The notes beneath the pieces were generated by a model that made no database searches, had not been told where the DNA came from, and saw nothing but the letters and a program-made list of their open reading frames with translations. This document shows positions 44,208-56,616 of a stretch of DNA of 64,000 nucleotides, piece after piece. Positions within the stretch are counted from its first letter, which is position 1. Every line of letters begins with the position of its first letter. The stretch is from Adiantum capillus-veneris (Eukaryota; Streptophyta; Polypodiopsida; Polypodiales; Pteridaceae), in contig CM043943.1 in assembly GCA_014529385.2 (NCBI GenBank), positions 105,474,355 through 105,538,354 of the forward strand. The letters run 5' to 3'. Made by a program: the position numbers and the translations under genes.

Positions 44208-45716
44208 GTGGGAGTTATGGCAGAGGAAGGGAAGCTCAAGATTGAGAAGTTCAATGGCAAAAACTACCAACATTGGAAGATGCAGATTGAAGACTATCTC
44301 TACCAGAAGGATCTCTATTTGCCACTAGGCGGTCTTGCAAAGAAGCCCACAACAGATGAAGCATGGATTGTCCTTTATCGAAATGCGCTGGGAACAATCC
44401 GGTTAAGCTTGGCGTCAACGGTGGCCTTCAATGTTTCGGAGATGAAGACCACGGAGGACTTGATGAAGTCACTTGACGACTTCTACGAGAAACCATCAGC
44501 ATCCAATAAGGTATTTCTTAATCAGGAAATGAAAGAAAAAATAAAAAACTTGAGTTGGTTCATTCTGATGTTTGGGGTCCTGCAAGTACACCATCACTTG
44601 GTGGCTCATTGTACTATGTAACATTCATAGACGATGCGACTAGAAAAACATGGGTTTATGTCATGAAGAATAAAACCGATGTATTTTTCATATTTCAAAG
44701 GTGGAAAGCCTGTGTGGAGATTGAAACAGGTACCAAGGTTAAATGCCTCAGATCTGACAATGGAGGCGAATATTGCAGCCAAGCTTTTGAAATCTTTTGT
44801 GCTAGCAATGGCATTCGGAGGCAAAGGACAACCCCAAGGACACCTCAACAAAATGGGATTTCGTAAAGGATGAACATGACAATCATGGAACAAGCATGAA
44901 GCATGCGGCTACATGCAGGCCTACCGCTTGAGCTTTGGGCGGAAGCTGTAAATACGTCTGTGTACTTAATCAATCGGTCACCCTCAACGGCATTGGATGG
45001 GGGAGTTCCAGAAGAGGCATGGACAGGTAAACCGGTGAATTATGCATTTCTCAAAGTGTTTGGGTGTGAGGCTTTCATGCACATAGATAGAAGCCTAAGA
45101 TCAAAGCTAGATGCAAAGTCCATAAAGTGTTTCTTCATTGGCTATGGAGAAGGAGACTTTGGGTATCGCCTATGGAATCCTGAAGATGGTAAAATCTTAA
45201 GGAGTAGGGATGTAATTTTTAACGAACAAAATATGTACAAAGATTACTTGGAAAGAAAACAAACAAAAGAAACAGGTGATGAGTACATGGAGCTTCAGGA
45301 CGGTGAAGACTCAAGGACTGCAAACGGTGACAATGTGCAACAACGTCAACCAAATGAGGAGCCTCAACCTATTCCCTGAAGATCTACAAGAGCAAGTAGA
45401 CCTCTAGAAAGGTTGTTCCTTCCTTCAACCATCTCTTGATCTCAGATTCTGGAGAGCCGTAATCATACGAAGAAGCTATGCAACATGAATCCAAAGAAGA
45501 ATGGACGAAGAGCATGCAAGTGGAGATGGACTCACTACATCGCAACCAAACATGGGAGTTTGTTGAGTTGCCTAAAGGTAAGCAGGCACTTCAAAACAAA
45601 TGGATGTACAAGCTAAAGGAAGAAGAAGGTGGGAAGAAAAGGCTTGTCTTAAGCCTTGTGGCTACTCATGATCTAAATCTCGAGCAAATGGATGTAAATA
45701 CGGCATTCCCTCACGG
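44208..45716 (+). pseudogene. Ty1/copia gag-integrase-RT, internally deleted (Tork/Tnt1-like)
   Basis: The gag N-terminus starts at about 44217 (MAEEGKLKIEKFNGKNYQHW, LYLPLGGLAKKP). Near 44.54 kb it passes abruptly into integrase (HSDVWGPAS, FIDDATRKTWVYVM, SDNGGEYCS, RTTPRTPQQNG), so the rest of gag, the zinc knuckle and the protease are deleted. The integrase end follows at 44903-45379 (ELWAEAVNTSVYLINRSP, KVFGCEAFMHI) after a frameshift. RT starts at 45478 (WEFVELPKGKQALQNKWMYK), lacks an internal block before LVATHDLNLEQMDVNTAF, and stops at 45716, where another short LTR begins. Not functional. Confidence 0.9.
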
Positions 45717-45871
45717 TGATCCCACACCGACCTAGGGGGGTCAAGTACCTAGGCCAAGGGACGGACTGAAGGTGTGAACAGGGGATCCATTTAGGGCAAA
45801 GGGCCATGAGCCCTCCTATGAAGGGTTGGCTGGAAAGAGGATCCGGTATTCAGTCTCCCCTTGGACTTTCA
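45717..45871 (+). mobile_element. Very short LTR (~155 bp) inserted in copia RT
   Basis: Begins TGATCCCACACCGACC within the copia TAF(P)HG motif and ends GGACTTTCA before a tRNA-iMet primer site. The size is in the TRIM range. No second LTR or resumption of the copia sequence was found, so the element is truncated on the right. Confidence 0.5.
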
Positions 45872-45872
45872 T

Positions 45873-45884
45873 TGGTATCAGAGC
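45873..45884 (+). other. Primer binding site, tRNA-iMet type
   Basis: TGGTATCAGAGC directly after the short LTR. Confidence 0.75.
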
Positions 45885-46879
45885 CTCAGGTTTTCTGGGG
45901 AAAGAAGGGGTTTGGTCTCTTAGCTCCTACATGAATTGCATGTACAGGCAAGCTATGGAGAAGGGGGTCGAGGACGATCGCATGCACTGTGACTAAGCAG
46001 GAAGTCGAAGGACGTGTGCAGGACTGCTTAGGCGGGGGGAGAGCAAAATTCAACCGCAGTCAAATCGGGGGAGATTGACCTTGTTGGGGTCACCATGCTA
46101 CGAGGAGCACTTCACGACACTACACCATGGCTAGCAGAGCGTCGTACCGCGTGGAGTCTCTCTCTCTGGCTCGTCTGCGCCGGTTGCAAAGCCATAGTCA
46201 ATTTTTGGATTTTTTTTCAAATGATGGCCAGCCAAGGCCATTAGCCTTGGTCAATCAAGTTTTGAGTTAAGGGGTGTACCCACCCAAAGGCATCAAATTC
46301 AAGCTACGGAGTTCCCCTCTTGCTACAGTGTGGGAGCAGTTGCAGCAGGTACTCCACATTGAATCACTGGTAAACAATAGAAAATTCTCAAAAATTTTAG
46401 GTTTCGCAAGTCGATGACTAAAAAGAAAAAAAGAAAAAAAAAACCCATACCATAGCTATGCAAGGCATGGTGGTAGGGAGAATCATGGCCTGCATGGAGA
46501 CCGACTTGTAATCTCAAAGCTTTATCATGAGCCTACATGCAGGTTGATTTGCGACCACAAATCCTTAATGAAATCCTTTTACATAAAGTATGGGGCTTGC
46601 ATGGGAACAGACGAGAATTTACCATGAGGGCTTTCTCTCAATGGGATGAGACATGCTCGGCATGAAGGTACGTTTTTTTTGTGCCATTCATGTAATTGTT
46701 TTATCCTTTGAGTAGGGAATTTTTTTTTGAGAAGGTCGACAACCGGTGGTAATTATTTTCTGTATGACATCACCATAAGATGCACCATGGTACTTCAATC
46801 ATGTTTTACCAATGGATCAAGGCTCCAACAAGGCAAGTTTGCCTAGCCATAAGGACAAGTCGAGGATGACTCATGAGCT
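45885..46879. other. Decayed retroelement interior, no gene recognised
   Basis: Follows a primer site, so probably the interior of the short-LTR element. Purine tracts (GGCGGGGGGAGAGC at about 46030; TCGGGGGAGATTGACC at about 46067) could be polypurine tracts, but no LTR copy follows. No reading frame with a domain. Confidence 0.35.
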
Positions 46880-49800
46880 GTGAGGAAAACTTATTCGATC
46901 AAGGCTCAATGGCATCCCATAAACCTCAAGACAAACGTGGGTTTGATCACGACAATGTGGCAAGGTTGCCTTTTGGCATACCACACATTTTGAAACATAC
47001 TCTTGTATGTCCACTTTCATGGTACGCCAATAAAAGTATGTCTCTACTCTTCAAAGAGTAGGTTGAATGCCTCTATGCCCCGCATAGGGAGGAGCATGTT
47101 CATACATGGCTTTCTCACGAAGGGAGTGGATAACACATAGCCTATTGCCATGGAGAATACAACCATCCTGCAAGGTGAATGGCTCCTCTTTCTTCCCTAA
47201 AGCAAGGGCTAACATTATGTATTTAAAGTCAGAGTCAATAGCATACTCATCTATAATAGAAGATAGATCATTGTGAGTTTCTATAGACACAGTATTAACT
47301 TTTGGTCATCGTGAAAGTGCATCAGCCACTTGATTGTGCTTACCAACAATGTGAGCAATGTGGAAATTAAATTGCGAAAGAAAATTTGCCCACCTCATTT
47401 TTTTGTCGAAAAGCTTTGTTTGCATCATGAAGTACTTGAGACTTTGATGGTCTGTTTGTAAAATGAATGAGTCCCCAATAGATAGTGCTTCCATGTGTCT
47501 ACGGCATGTAAAACAACTAAAAGCTCTTTCTCATAAATGCCCAAGACTTGTTCATCCGTATTGAGCCTTCGGCTCTCATATGCTATGGCATGCCCTTCTT
47601 GAAGCAAGACTGCTTCAAGGCAATCACCACAAGCATCACATTGGACCTCAATTGGTTTTGAGGGATCCGGAAGCATGAGAAATGGTTGAGACGTAAGCTT
47701 GTCAAAAGCTTTTTTCTCCTTATCAGTCCATGAATACTTAACGTTCTTCTTTGTTAAGTCAAGTAATGGTCCTGCTATTTGAGAAATTTTTTCTATGAAG
47801 CGTCTATAGTATGCACACATACTAATAAAGCTTCTTAGCTCATGTAGATTCCTTGGATTAGGCCATGCTTTTATTACCTCTTACTTTGATGGATCCATAT
47901 GGATACCATCTTGAGAGATAATATGACCTAAGTATTGAATCTCTTGAAGGAAAAAATCACTTTTCTTTTGGTTGAGAAAAAGCTTGTTCTTCCTCAATGC
48001 TTGAAAAATCACTTGGAGATGTTGCTTGTGTTACTCCAAGGACTTGGAGTAGATGATGATATCATCAAAGAACACTCCAGTGAACTTGCGGTGGGGTCTA
48101 AATATTTTCTCCATCAAACGATTGAATGTGGCAGGTGCATTGGTCAAGCCAAAAGGCATGACTACATAATCATAAAGACCAAACATTGTACGAAACGCAG
48201 TCTTTAGGATATCTTCCTCCACTATCCTTATTTGATGATAGCCACTTTTATGGTCAATCCTATTGAAGTAGGTAGAGCCTTGTAGTTTATCAAACAGATC
48301 TTCTACCCAATGTATGAGAAATCTGTTTTTGATAGTGATATGGTTTAGTGCACGATAGTCCACACGCATGCGGTATGTTCCAACTTTCTTTTGTACTAAA
48401 AGGACCGGAGAACAAAAGGGAGAGGAGCTAGGCCTCACCATCCCTTTGTCTACCAATTCTTGTACTTGCCTCATGATCTTCTCTTCTTAATCTTGGGAAA
48501 CACGATAAGGAGGTTTGTTAGGCGATGATCTTCTTGATAGGAGCTCAATTCTATGGTCATCATCCCATCGTTTTGGAGGTAAGTCCATAGGGATATCATT
48601 GATGAACACATCGTGGAACCCTTTTAAGAAGCTAGAAAAGTCTAACTCTTCTTGATTCCTACCATTAACCTTTGATGAAACATTAGGACCTTATAGGGAC
48701 TCTTTGACAAAAATCATGTACGCAGAAACTAAGCTCTTTATTGCTTTATCAAGGGAAAGAGGATTTATGAGTGGTATAGTACGACCAGACTCATTAGCAT
48801 CTATATACATGTTCTTTCCCCTGTAGGTGAAGTAGATTCTCCTCTCAGGGAACTTCATGTTGGAAGCCATGCGATCAAACCATGGCGACCCTAGGATAGC
48901 GTCCTCATGTTGGAGAGGAGAGATAAAAAAATCTTGTTTGTCGACATAGCTTTGGACATGAAGCCTCAACTTCCCAATCAAGGGAGTAACGGACGCTTGC
49001 TGTCCCTTGAAAGTTGTGTCAACCGTTACAATATCTCCCATCTCAAAAGCTTGAATGCCCGACTTGGTGGCCAACTCCGTTGATATGAAGTTGTGAGTAG
49101 AGCCAGGGTCAAACAAGGTGAAGGCATCATGCTCCCTTACCTTTCCTTAAGCATAGGAGAGAGATAATCGTTTGCAATGAGCATCCTCTTTTGGAGCTTC
49201 GATGGTGGAAGCCCTAGGAGTCTCATTGCCAGCATTTTTCTTGGGGCAAGAACGATAGCCATGTCCTTGCTCCCCACACTTAAAACACTTATGGTCCTTT
49301 CGAAAAGCTTCAAGCTCTTCATGAGACAGTTTGTTTTTACCTTTTTAAACTCCCTTCTCCTTGGACCTTTTGTTGTTGTTGTAGGAAGTGCCTTGGGAAG
49401 AATTCTGGGCATTGGTTTTTCCCTTTGCATCATTTTTGTCTTTGTTTTCCATGGGTTTGACATTCCATCTAGCCCCTTGTTGGACATTGATGTGGGAAGA
49501 AACCATGGTATGGTGGATTACTTCGGTGATAGAACCAGGCCTTTGGGAGTTGACATACTCGGCCATTTCTTCAGGTAATCCTGCACAAAATTGTTGCTTT
49601 TGCTCGACAAAGTCTATCTTTTGAAAGACAGTAGCTTGTCCACATATTTGTGGATAGACTCATGAGAGAGAAGCCTCAAACTCCGCCATTCGGTGAGCAC
49701 TTTGTCCTTTGCATCGCTTGCAAGGAATTGCTTCATGATGGAAACTCATAGAGTTTTCCATGTCTTTGGGGATTCGCCATTGCCATGAAGGCTAGCCCAC

Positions 49801-50079
49801 CATTGACGAGCCAATTTTTGGAATTGCATAGCTACATGGCGTAGCTTGGAGGACTTCATGAAGCCCTTGACTCCAAAGGCCGCATCAAATTGTTGGATGA
49901 AGGCCAATACTTCATAGGTGAGAAAAGAGATACTCTTTCCTCCCTCTTTGAACTTCTTTAGCTTTTGTGACCTTCGCCATGCAGGGTAAGATTTGTGATG
50001 TCCTCTTCTCTTGTATTCTCTAGGAGAATATCCATAGCTTTCATCGGTTTATTCTACTCTCTTGGTTATTGTCAGCCAT
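46880..50079 (-). pseudogene. Chromovirus-like Ty3/gypsy gag-pol, decayed
   Basis: On the minus strand, gag starts at an ATG at 50079 (MADNNQESRINR) and continues with stops to a CCHC knuckle near 49.26 kb (CFKCGEQGHGYRSC). Protease at 49116-48691 has FDPGSTHNFISTELA (DPG instead of D[ST]G). RT at 48474-48031 has VRPSSSPFCSPVLLVQKK, MPFGLTNAPATFNRLM and FFDDIIIYS. RNase H at 47820-47306 has VQCDACGDCLEAVLLQ and the HIVGKHNQVADALSR end. The integrase zinc module runs from 47.1 to about 46.88 kb (YAGHRGIQPTL, then CVVCQ in a shifted frame), and the core is missing. Stops and frameshifts occur throughout. The HxxGKxNxVADALSR end and single RNase H fit chromovirus-type lineages; the chromodomain end is not present. 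Confidence 0.88.
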
Positions 50080-50480
50080 GTTAATTAAACTTATGTGTTT
50101 ACTTAATGTATGCTTTGGCAATTCAAAACCTTAGTTGCTACTCCTCTTAGCCTTTCAAAATAGGCACTTAAGTATCTACACCCACGGCTCGAATTGGTTA
50201 ATTATAGAGAGTAGTGGAGTGGGTCTAACATAGAGAAGTTGTCGAGGGATAGCTCCTTTCGAACTTCTTATGGCTCAATTATGGTAAAGCCGTAGGCAAG
50301 TCTAAGAAGACTTCATTATTAAGACCAAAGCTCCCGAGGTGTGCACCATATCCCACATAGTGGGCTCAACATAACCGATAATAGATCCCAGTCCCACTTA
50401 CCCTAATATAATTAAAAAAATCAACCATTAATAAGCTACTTAAGGACCTCTCTTTCTAAGCAAGAAAAGAGAAAACAAAT

Positions 50481-50492
50481 GCTCTGGTACCA
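50481..50492 (-). other. Primer binding site, tRNA-iMet-like with one change
   Basis: The minus strand reads TGGTACCAGAGC, one base different from TGGTATCAGAGC, immediately inside the LTR end. Confidence 0.75.
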
Positions 50493-50493
50493 A

Positions 50494-51241
50494 TGTAAAG
50501 GAAATGGCTATGAACTTTGAGAATAGTGGAATTAAGAGAATTAGAGTGAGCATTTTTGTGAGATTACTTTGAGAACTTGGAGGGTGAACTTAATTGACGG
50601 TAGCAACATAAACATAGTACTTAATTAACTTGCATGAACAATGATTTTGCAAGAGAGAGTGAGAGTATTAAAGAACATGACAATAAATGAGGACCGGATT
50701 TACTTGGAGCCGCGGTCCCCCTGCAAAAGGCATTTGTATTATAGATTCTCCCATCAAGAGAGACTTTGTTACAATACAATCTTTGTGTTCCTTGTGACCT
50801 TGGTGATGCTACAAAGATGGAAAGCTTCATGCATCATAAGTTTAACATAAACTTTGAAAAAAGAATTAACTATCCCAAGCCTCAGTCCCAAGGCCTCAAA
50901 CACCTTCGAAGGTGGAGAGAGCTAGCAGGGAATGAGGGTAGGGAAGACATAGAAGAAACATTTCATAGGAGAAAGAAATAGTTCCTCACTTATCATCACT
51001 CTTCTTGCTTATCATAGCATAATAGCATAGTGATGAAGATGAAGAAGATGGCAAGCTTAAGCATTGAAGCATGGCTCTTGGTTGGATTTTCATTCCATAG
51101 CCCAGAGTGTTGGTGTAGGCTCTCCACTTCTCAACAAACTTGGAGAAGGAGATGGAGCTCTTGCATTTTGGACTCCACACAATGAGAGAATGTGTGTGTG
51201 TGTGTGTGGGAGAGTATGCCCCTCCCTCTCATGCTTGGTAC

Positions 51242-51285
<44 letters not shown>

Positions 51286-51968
51286 TTTATTATTTCCTTT
51301 GGACATGTACCCTCTTTTTTCTCTTTTGAGAGAAAGAACTTAATTACTTATTTTTATGTATCTAAATTCTCATTGGACCCCTTTAAAACTTAACCAATAG
51401 CATTCAAGCATATCATGAGGGCCACATGTGGAGGATCATCTGAACATGTGTCTTTTATGCTTATTAAGTCATTTGGTTTTCGTAATACTTCAAGGACTTA
51501 TTCAATCAAGCAAGCATGTGTCTTTTATGCTTCTTAAGTCATTTGTTTTGAATTAAATACTTGAAGCCTTAGTCAATCAAGCATGGACATTCATGTCTCT
51601 TGAGAACTTATCTTTGAATTTAACATTTCAAATACCTTATTCATTTAAGCATAAAAATCACCTCAAGCTTTGGGCAAGGTTCCCACAACCACTTTAAGTG
51701 TCTTAGCACCTCATCCTTGGGTACGATTCCCACCTCGAGGTTATCCCTAGCTTGCGTAAGGTCAAAGGACATTTTAACACTAACTTTTGGAGGTCTTTAA
51801 TGAAGCTAACCCTAAGGTCTTTTAAGCCCCATTATGTAGCATTGCTCTGGCTACGTGTTGAGATAGATCCGTAAGCACGTGTCTATATTCTAATCCTTGT
51901 TCCCGTTTATTATCCCACATTAAATGATCAGTTTAATAAGGGTTGGTTAGATGTTAGGTTTTATGACA
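50494..51968 (-). mobile_element. 5' LTR of the chromovirus-like element (1475 bp)
   Basis: The inner end is fixed by the primer site (plus strand starts TGTAAAGG). The outer end TTATGACA at 51968 is inferred, giving a TGTCATAA...CCTTTACA LTR on the minus strand. It contains a CT tract (51244-51283). No 3' LTR copy was found to the left; the 3' half of the element is lost. Confidence 0.6.
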
Positions 51969-53702
51969 TCCCAAATCTCCATCATAAAGTGTCCAACCTG
52001 AATTGAACAAAGCTGTCGAATCCTCTGTCGTATGGTCTTTTTGACCCTGTCCACCACAACAGCCCCATCCTTGCTCTTATACACCTTGCTAAGATCATGC
52101 TCGTATGATCCCCAAGGTGTGTGTGGTGTGTCAATCGGTGAACTATCTACTAAAGAGATGGTGAACGCTCTCTTGGTGGTGTGGATGCATTGGTAGAATT
52201 GCTACCACAACAACCACCACCTTGAGAACGACGCTTATCTCATCTCAAAGAAGAACTAGCCATCCGTGTAGAGGGCATACTTGATTGAGGTGTAGGGCCG
52301 GTTGGTGTAGGGAGCACACTAGTCCTAGACATAGGGACGTTCGTAGTAGGACTAGAGGAACCAGCTCCTCAAAGGTTCTGCGCGTAAGCAAAGCCTGCTC
52401 TGGTATGAACTGTGACAAAAAGGAGCCCATCTTCTCGGGTGACATGTCGATCGGAGTGACAAGAAAACTAAAACTAGGAAAGTATGTATAGTCGTCATTG
52501 GTTGTGGCTACAAATACACAAATAACACATATAGATATGTTAGTTCACAAAAGAAAATCTTAAGCAATGCAAATAACAAAAAAACAAAGCTGCAACACAA
52601 CTCATTATATCTATCCAGTGTTGTAGGCTAATTAAAAGAGTTTTAAAAAAGAGTTCCTAGCAAAAAAAGGTAGTCAATCTCTCATCTTTTATGAAAGATG
52701 ATGCACCAAAGATGCCTACCTCAATCTGTACTTCCGCATCTTTGTCATCAAACTCTACTTCTTCTCCGCTCTCTGCATTAACTTGCATATTCAAAAGCTC
52801 ATTTCTAGGTTCAGGCATTTGCTCATCACTGACCTCCAACTCAAAATCCTTACTTACATCATCCGTCTGCCATGCACTTTGTTCATGAAGCTCTTTGACC
52901 TCAACTTCCAATCCTTCACACGCTTGCCATGCTCCGTGGAGCAACTTGAACAACATAGAGCCAGTGCGGTTTAGATAGATATTTTTATCATTTTCTCTCC
53001 CTAGTGGATCTATTGTAAACACAACTTGTTTACAATGTTGCAGAAGTACGAATGTATCCCGTGCATCTATCCACACCTACTTAGAGTTCACTTGAATCAG
53101 TCTACTCTTATCTTTGTGCACATTTGCATTAGGGCCGCTGGTAATAACTTTGAACAACTTGACATCAAAGAAAAAAAATATCAAACTTCGTGAAGCTAAC
53201 CTTCATGGTTTCTTAGATGTGGCCAAAGTACTCTAGCTAGATAGTCTCTGTGTTCTCATCCCTAACACTACTCCTACTTTCTTGGATGAAGCTTTCCCTA
53301 ACGTCATTGTCGAAGGTGACCCTTTGTTCGTCTATTTATTGCACTCTAAAGTGTCTCCCATGCGACCACAAAGCTCCATATTTGTGATATTGCATACACA
53401 AAATTGAAACAAACTTAAAGTTACTAAAGTAATGTGATCATGTAGACCTACAAAAGGAAGTTGTGAAAATATTTACATGTCAATCGCAACCTCTTGACGT
53501 CTCCTCTTCCTCTTCAGTAATCAGCACTCTGTTCCTCTTTGCCTCTAAGATTGTTGCATCCATCACCAGTAGGAAAGTCAAGAAATTTGTAAAGATGATC
53601 TAGAAAAGCAAGGTTTCTAGTGGCACGTTTGCACTTGAATTGCAAGTGATCCGTCAAGCGTTGTTTTTTTTTCCCTTCGTGCCTCTCTAGCCACTTTTGC
53701 AT
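51969..53702 (-). pseudogene. CACTA-related coding debris with DUF4216-like segment
   Basis: On the minus strand, near 53.24-52.95 kb, pieces of two or three frames read LEYFGHI, then FFFDVKLFKVI, then DARDTFVLLQHCKQVVFTIDPLG. This is the order and pattern of DUF4216, a domain found in CACTA TNP2-type proteins (a 'D.F(I/V)LA.Q..QVFY..DP' signature). It is followed by an acidic tail (52657-52880, SGEEVEFDDKDAEVQ). Another minus-strand piece at 52.1-51.97 kb (KKTIRQRIRQLCS) is coding-like and stops at the LTR border, so the gypsy element may have inserted here. Not functional. Confidence 0.5.
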
Positions 53703-53999
53703 GATGTCAAAATCTTATAAGCTTTTCTCGCCTTGTGATATCTATCTTCCTACTGATGCCTTGTCCCTAAGGCTCATCCCTTATCACCTTGATGATGACC
53801 TCAATAGTTCACATTTGAGACATCTTTGGATCAATTGAGTCCAAAAAATCACTAATGAGAAAAAGAGGCTACATGTTTTTCAATTGCTCACTTTCAGTGG
53901 ATGCATGTCATGTTTTTATATGTTTGGTCCATGTAGCTCAAGTCCTTCAAGCAAAATTCTACCATGCTCCTTGTAAACTGTCTTGCTCAAATGATCAGA

Positions 54000-54940
54000 G
54001 CGACAAAAGCCAAGTTGAGGACCACGGTTGCCTATGTATGGTATTGAAGTCTGTTTGCATTATTTTACTTCGTTTGTCGAAGCACGTTTGCACTTTTGAA
54101 GTACACAAGTCGTTTCTGAAGATCGTTGCATTTCTAAAGTCGTTTGCAATTTTTCTACCATTTTCCGCTACCTCTTACAACCTCACATTCTCTAGCCATG
54201 CCCGATTTCTGCACACCTTGGTCTAAAGGTGCACAAAGATCAGAACCACTAGGTAATAATCTTGACTTTATTGGTCGATGCCTATATAAGGGTTCAACAT
54301 AAGTATGTTTTTGAAATATGTTTGTGTTTTCGAAGTCTATGTGCACTATTGAAGTTTGTTTGTGTTATTTTACTTTGTTTGTCAAAGTTCCTTTACATTT
54401 TTGAAGTACACAAATCGTTTCTGAAGATCTCTACATTTTTAAAGTCCGTTTGCTAATTTCCTACCATTTGCTGCTACCTGTAACAACCTCACATTCTCTA
54501 GCCATGCCCAATCTCTCTACACCTCGTTCTAAAGGTGCACGGAGATCAAGACCACCGGGTAATAATCTCGTTTTTATTGGTCAATGCTTATATATTAGGG
54601 TTTGACATAAGTCTTTTTTTAAAATTTGTTTGCATTTTTAAAGTCTATGTGCACTATTGAAGTCCGTTTGCGTTATTTTACTTCATTTGGCGAAGTTTAT
54701 TTGCGTTTTTGAAGTACACAAGTAGTTTATGAAGATCGTTGCATTTTTTAAATTTGTTTGTGGTTTTTCTACCATTTGCCACTGGCTCTAACAACCTCAC
54801 ATTCTCTAGCCATGCCCGATCTCCGCATACCTCAATCTAGAGGTGCACGAAGATCATGACCACCGGGTAATAATCTCGTCTTTATTGGTCAATGCCTATA
54901 TATCAGGGTTTGTACGGTCAAACACATAAGCGACTAACCC
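54000..54940. repeat. ~307-bp tandem repeat, three units
   Basis: The anchor CCTCACATTCTCTAGCCATG occurs at 54181, 54487 and 54795, spacings 306 and 308 bp. Each unit also carries GAAGTACACAA, a GAAGTCTATGTGCACTATT-type block (less clear in the first unit), GGTAATAATCTCGT/TTGACTTTATTGGTC and TATATA(T)AGGGTT. Identity by eye is roughly 80-85 percent. No coding function is evident. Confidence 0.85.
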
Positions 54941-55280
54941 TGCCTTAGTAAGGAAGTGGGTAGGCCTAAACATTTCGATGGCAAAGAGATTGTTAACTTA
55001 ATCTGCTAGCTGTAAGCAACAGGCCTTAAGCGATAAGCCTTAAGTGGTCTGAATATTGCTTTGCCCTAAGCGACTAGCGTTAGTTAATTAATGAAGCAGG
55101 TGGACCTAAGGCACGGCTAAGCAGTAAATACATAAGCGAATGACCCTAAGCGACCAACCCTTATTAAGAGGTGTGAATACCTATTAGCCCTATGCGACCA
55201 GTCCTAAGCGGCTAAATAAAGAAGGGGGTAGGACTAAGCGATGCGGTTAAGCGACTGAATATCTAAGCGACTAGCCCTAA
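54925..55280. repeat. Cluster of TAAGCGAC-type short motifs
   Basis: TAAGCGAC or a close variant (AGCGACTAACCC, AGCGACTAGCCC, TGCGACCAGTCC) occurs more than ten times in about 350 bp, irregularly spaced, and ends at the CT tract that starts at about 55282. Confidence 0.75.
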
Positions 55281-55281
55281 A

Positions 55282-55282
55282 A

Positions 55283-55379
<97 letters not shown>
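55282..55379. repeat. Long (CT)n microsatellite
   Basis: About 48 uninterrupted CT dinucleotides, the longest of about ten CT/GA tracts in the window. Confidence 0.98.
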
Positions 55380-55380
<1 letters not shown>

Positions 55381-56616
55381 ACTCTCTTTTTATGAGTGCA
55401 TGTGTGTATGCGAGGTTGATCTTGCAACTAGTATATGAAGTTTGCAAAGTCTTACACACATAAAATAATCTCTTTAATTAATCACAATTCTACCATCTAG
55501 ATCCAATTCTCTAACACCATCTGTACTAGGGCAAGCGGTGGTGTTGGGGGAGAGGAGGTTTAGGGAAAAGTGGGGCTAATGGAGAGATTTGAAGGATTTG
55601 GAGGGTATAGGAGAGGCCATATGCAATAATGTTGTAAAGATTTGTGAACTTTTTTTTCGCGAGAAATTGACAATAGTATGCACCCTAACACTCCAAACCT
55701 TGTCCTTTTTCAACACAACCTCTTCCACGTATAGAAGCTTCCTTAGAAAAGAAAAATTTTGTCCTCAGAATAGAAAATATCTACTAGATCTTCTATCTAA
55801 TCCATTAGCATCCTGGAGCATCAATTTGCCTTCGAACCAGGGATAAAAATTTTGACCTTCAGTCAATTTCGTGGGTTTTCTTCAACATTGTCTCTTAATC
55901 CCTCTCCCTATTGGATTTTGGCATTTTTTGATGAGGTTTTTGGCCCAATACTATTTGATTTCTGTTATACTCCTCTTTGCAAACATTTGATCCTTTCCAA
56001 CATGGTTCACTATGGCTTACAATCTCCCTTCTCCTGGGCCATTAAGATGAGACAAAATTTTGGAATGAATCCATCAAGTGATACTTGTGGAGTTTTGCTA
56101 TTCTATGTTGGCCCACCCAAAAATGTGAGGACTTGGGTACTTGATCTGAATCCAAAGTTTTAACATAAAACTTCGTTTCACAAGAAGCCCCATTAGAAAT
56201 CATTTCACTATTGTGAGCATGCGTGTATCTGGTGGAATGGAATTCTTCCAATGTGCATCTTTGTCTACAAAGAGGAAGGTTGAAACTTCCTCTTCATAAG
56301 CTTACTACACAATCCACCATGATTGGATATCTAAGACCATGGCACACACATGCTATATGGTTTGCCTAAGATACTATATGTTTCAAAGCAAGGATGCACG
56401 TTCTGCGAAGTAGAGATAAAATGTCAAAGTAGGGGAGCAGCATATGAGTGGAAATCTCAAGTTTAGCAAGCCGTGTGGCAACAGATCTGCAGCAAGTGAG
56501 GAGGAGGAGGGCAAGAGAGGAAGAGAAAAACGAGTGAATTGCACAGGAGAAACCCGTGTGTTCTATTTTTGCAGAATCCACCGGTACAGACACTAGAATA
56601 TGCATCGATATAGATG
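55380..56616. other. Intergenic, no gene recognised
   Basis: Two plus-strand frames (55589-55846, 85 aa; 55852-56163, 103 aa) have no recognisable domain. A CACTC/CTCTCC-rich edge follows the CT tract. Confidence 0.4.

Noticed and set aside
45717..45871. Short LTR considered as a Cassandra-type TRIM
   Set aside because: No 5S rRNA-like promoter boxes were recognised in it.
51064..51393. Two ORFs reading through Ser-Leu repeats
   Set aside because: They are translations of the CT microsatellite within an LTR.
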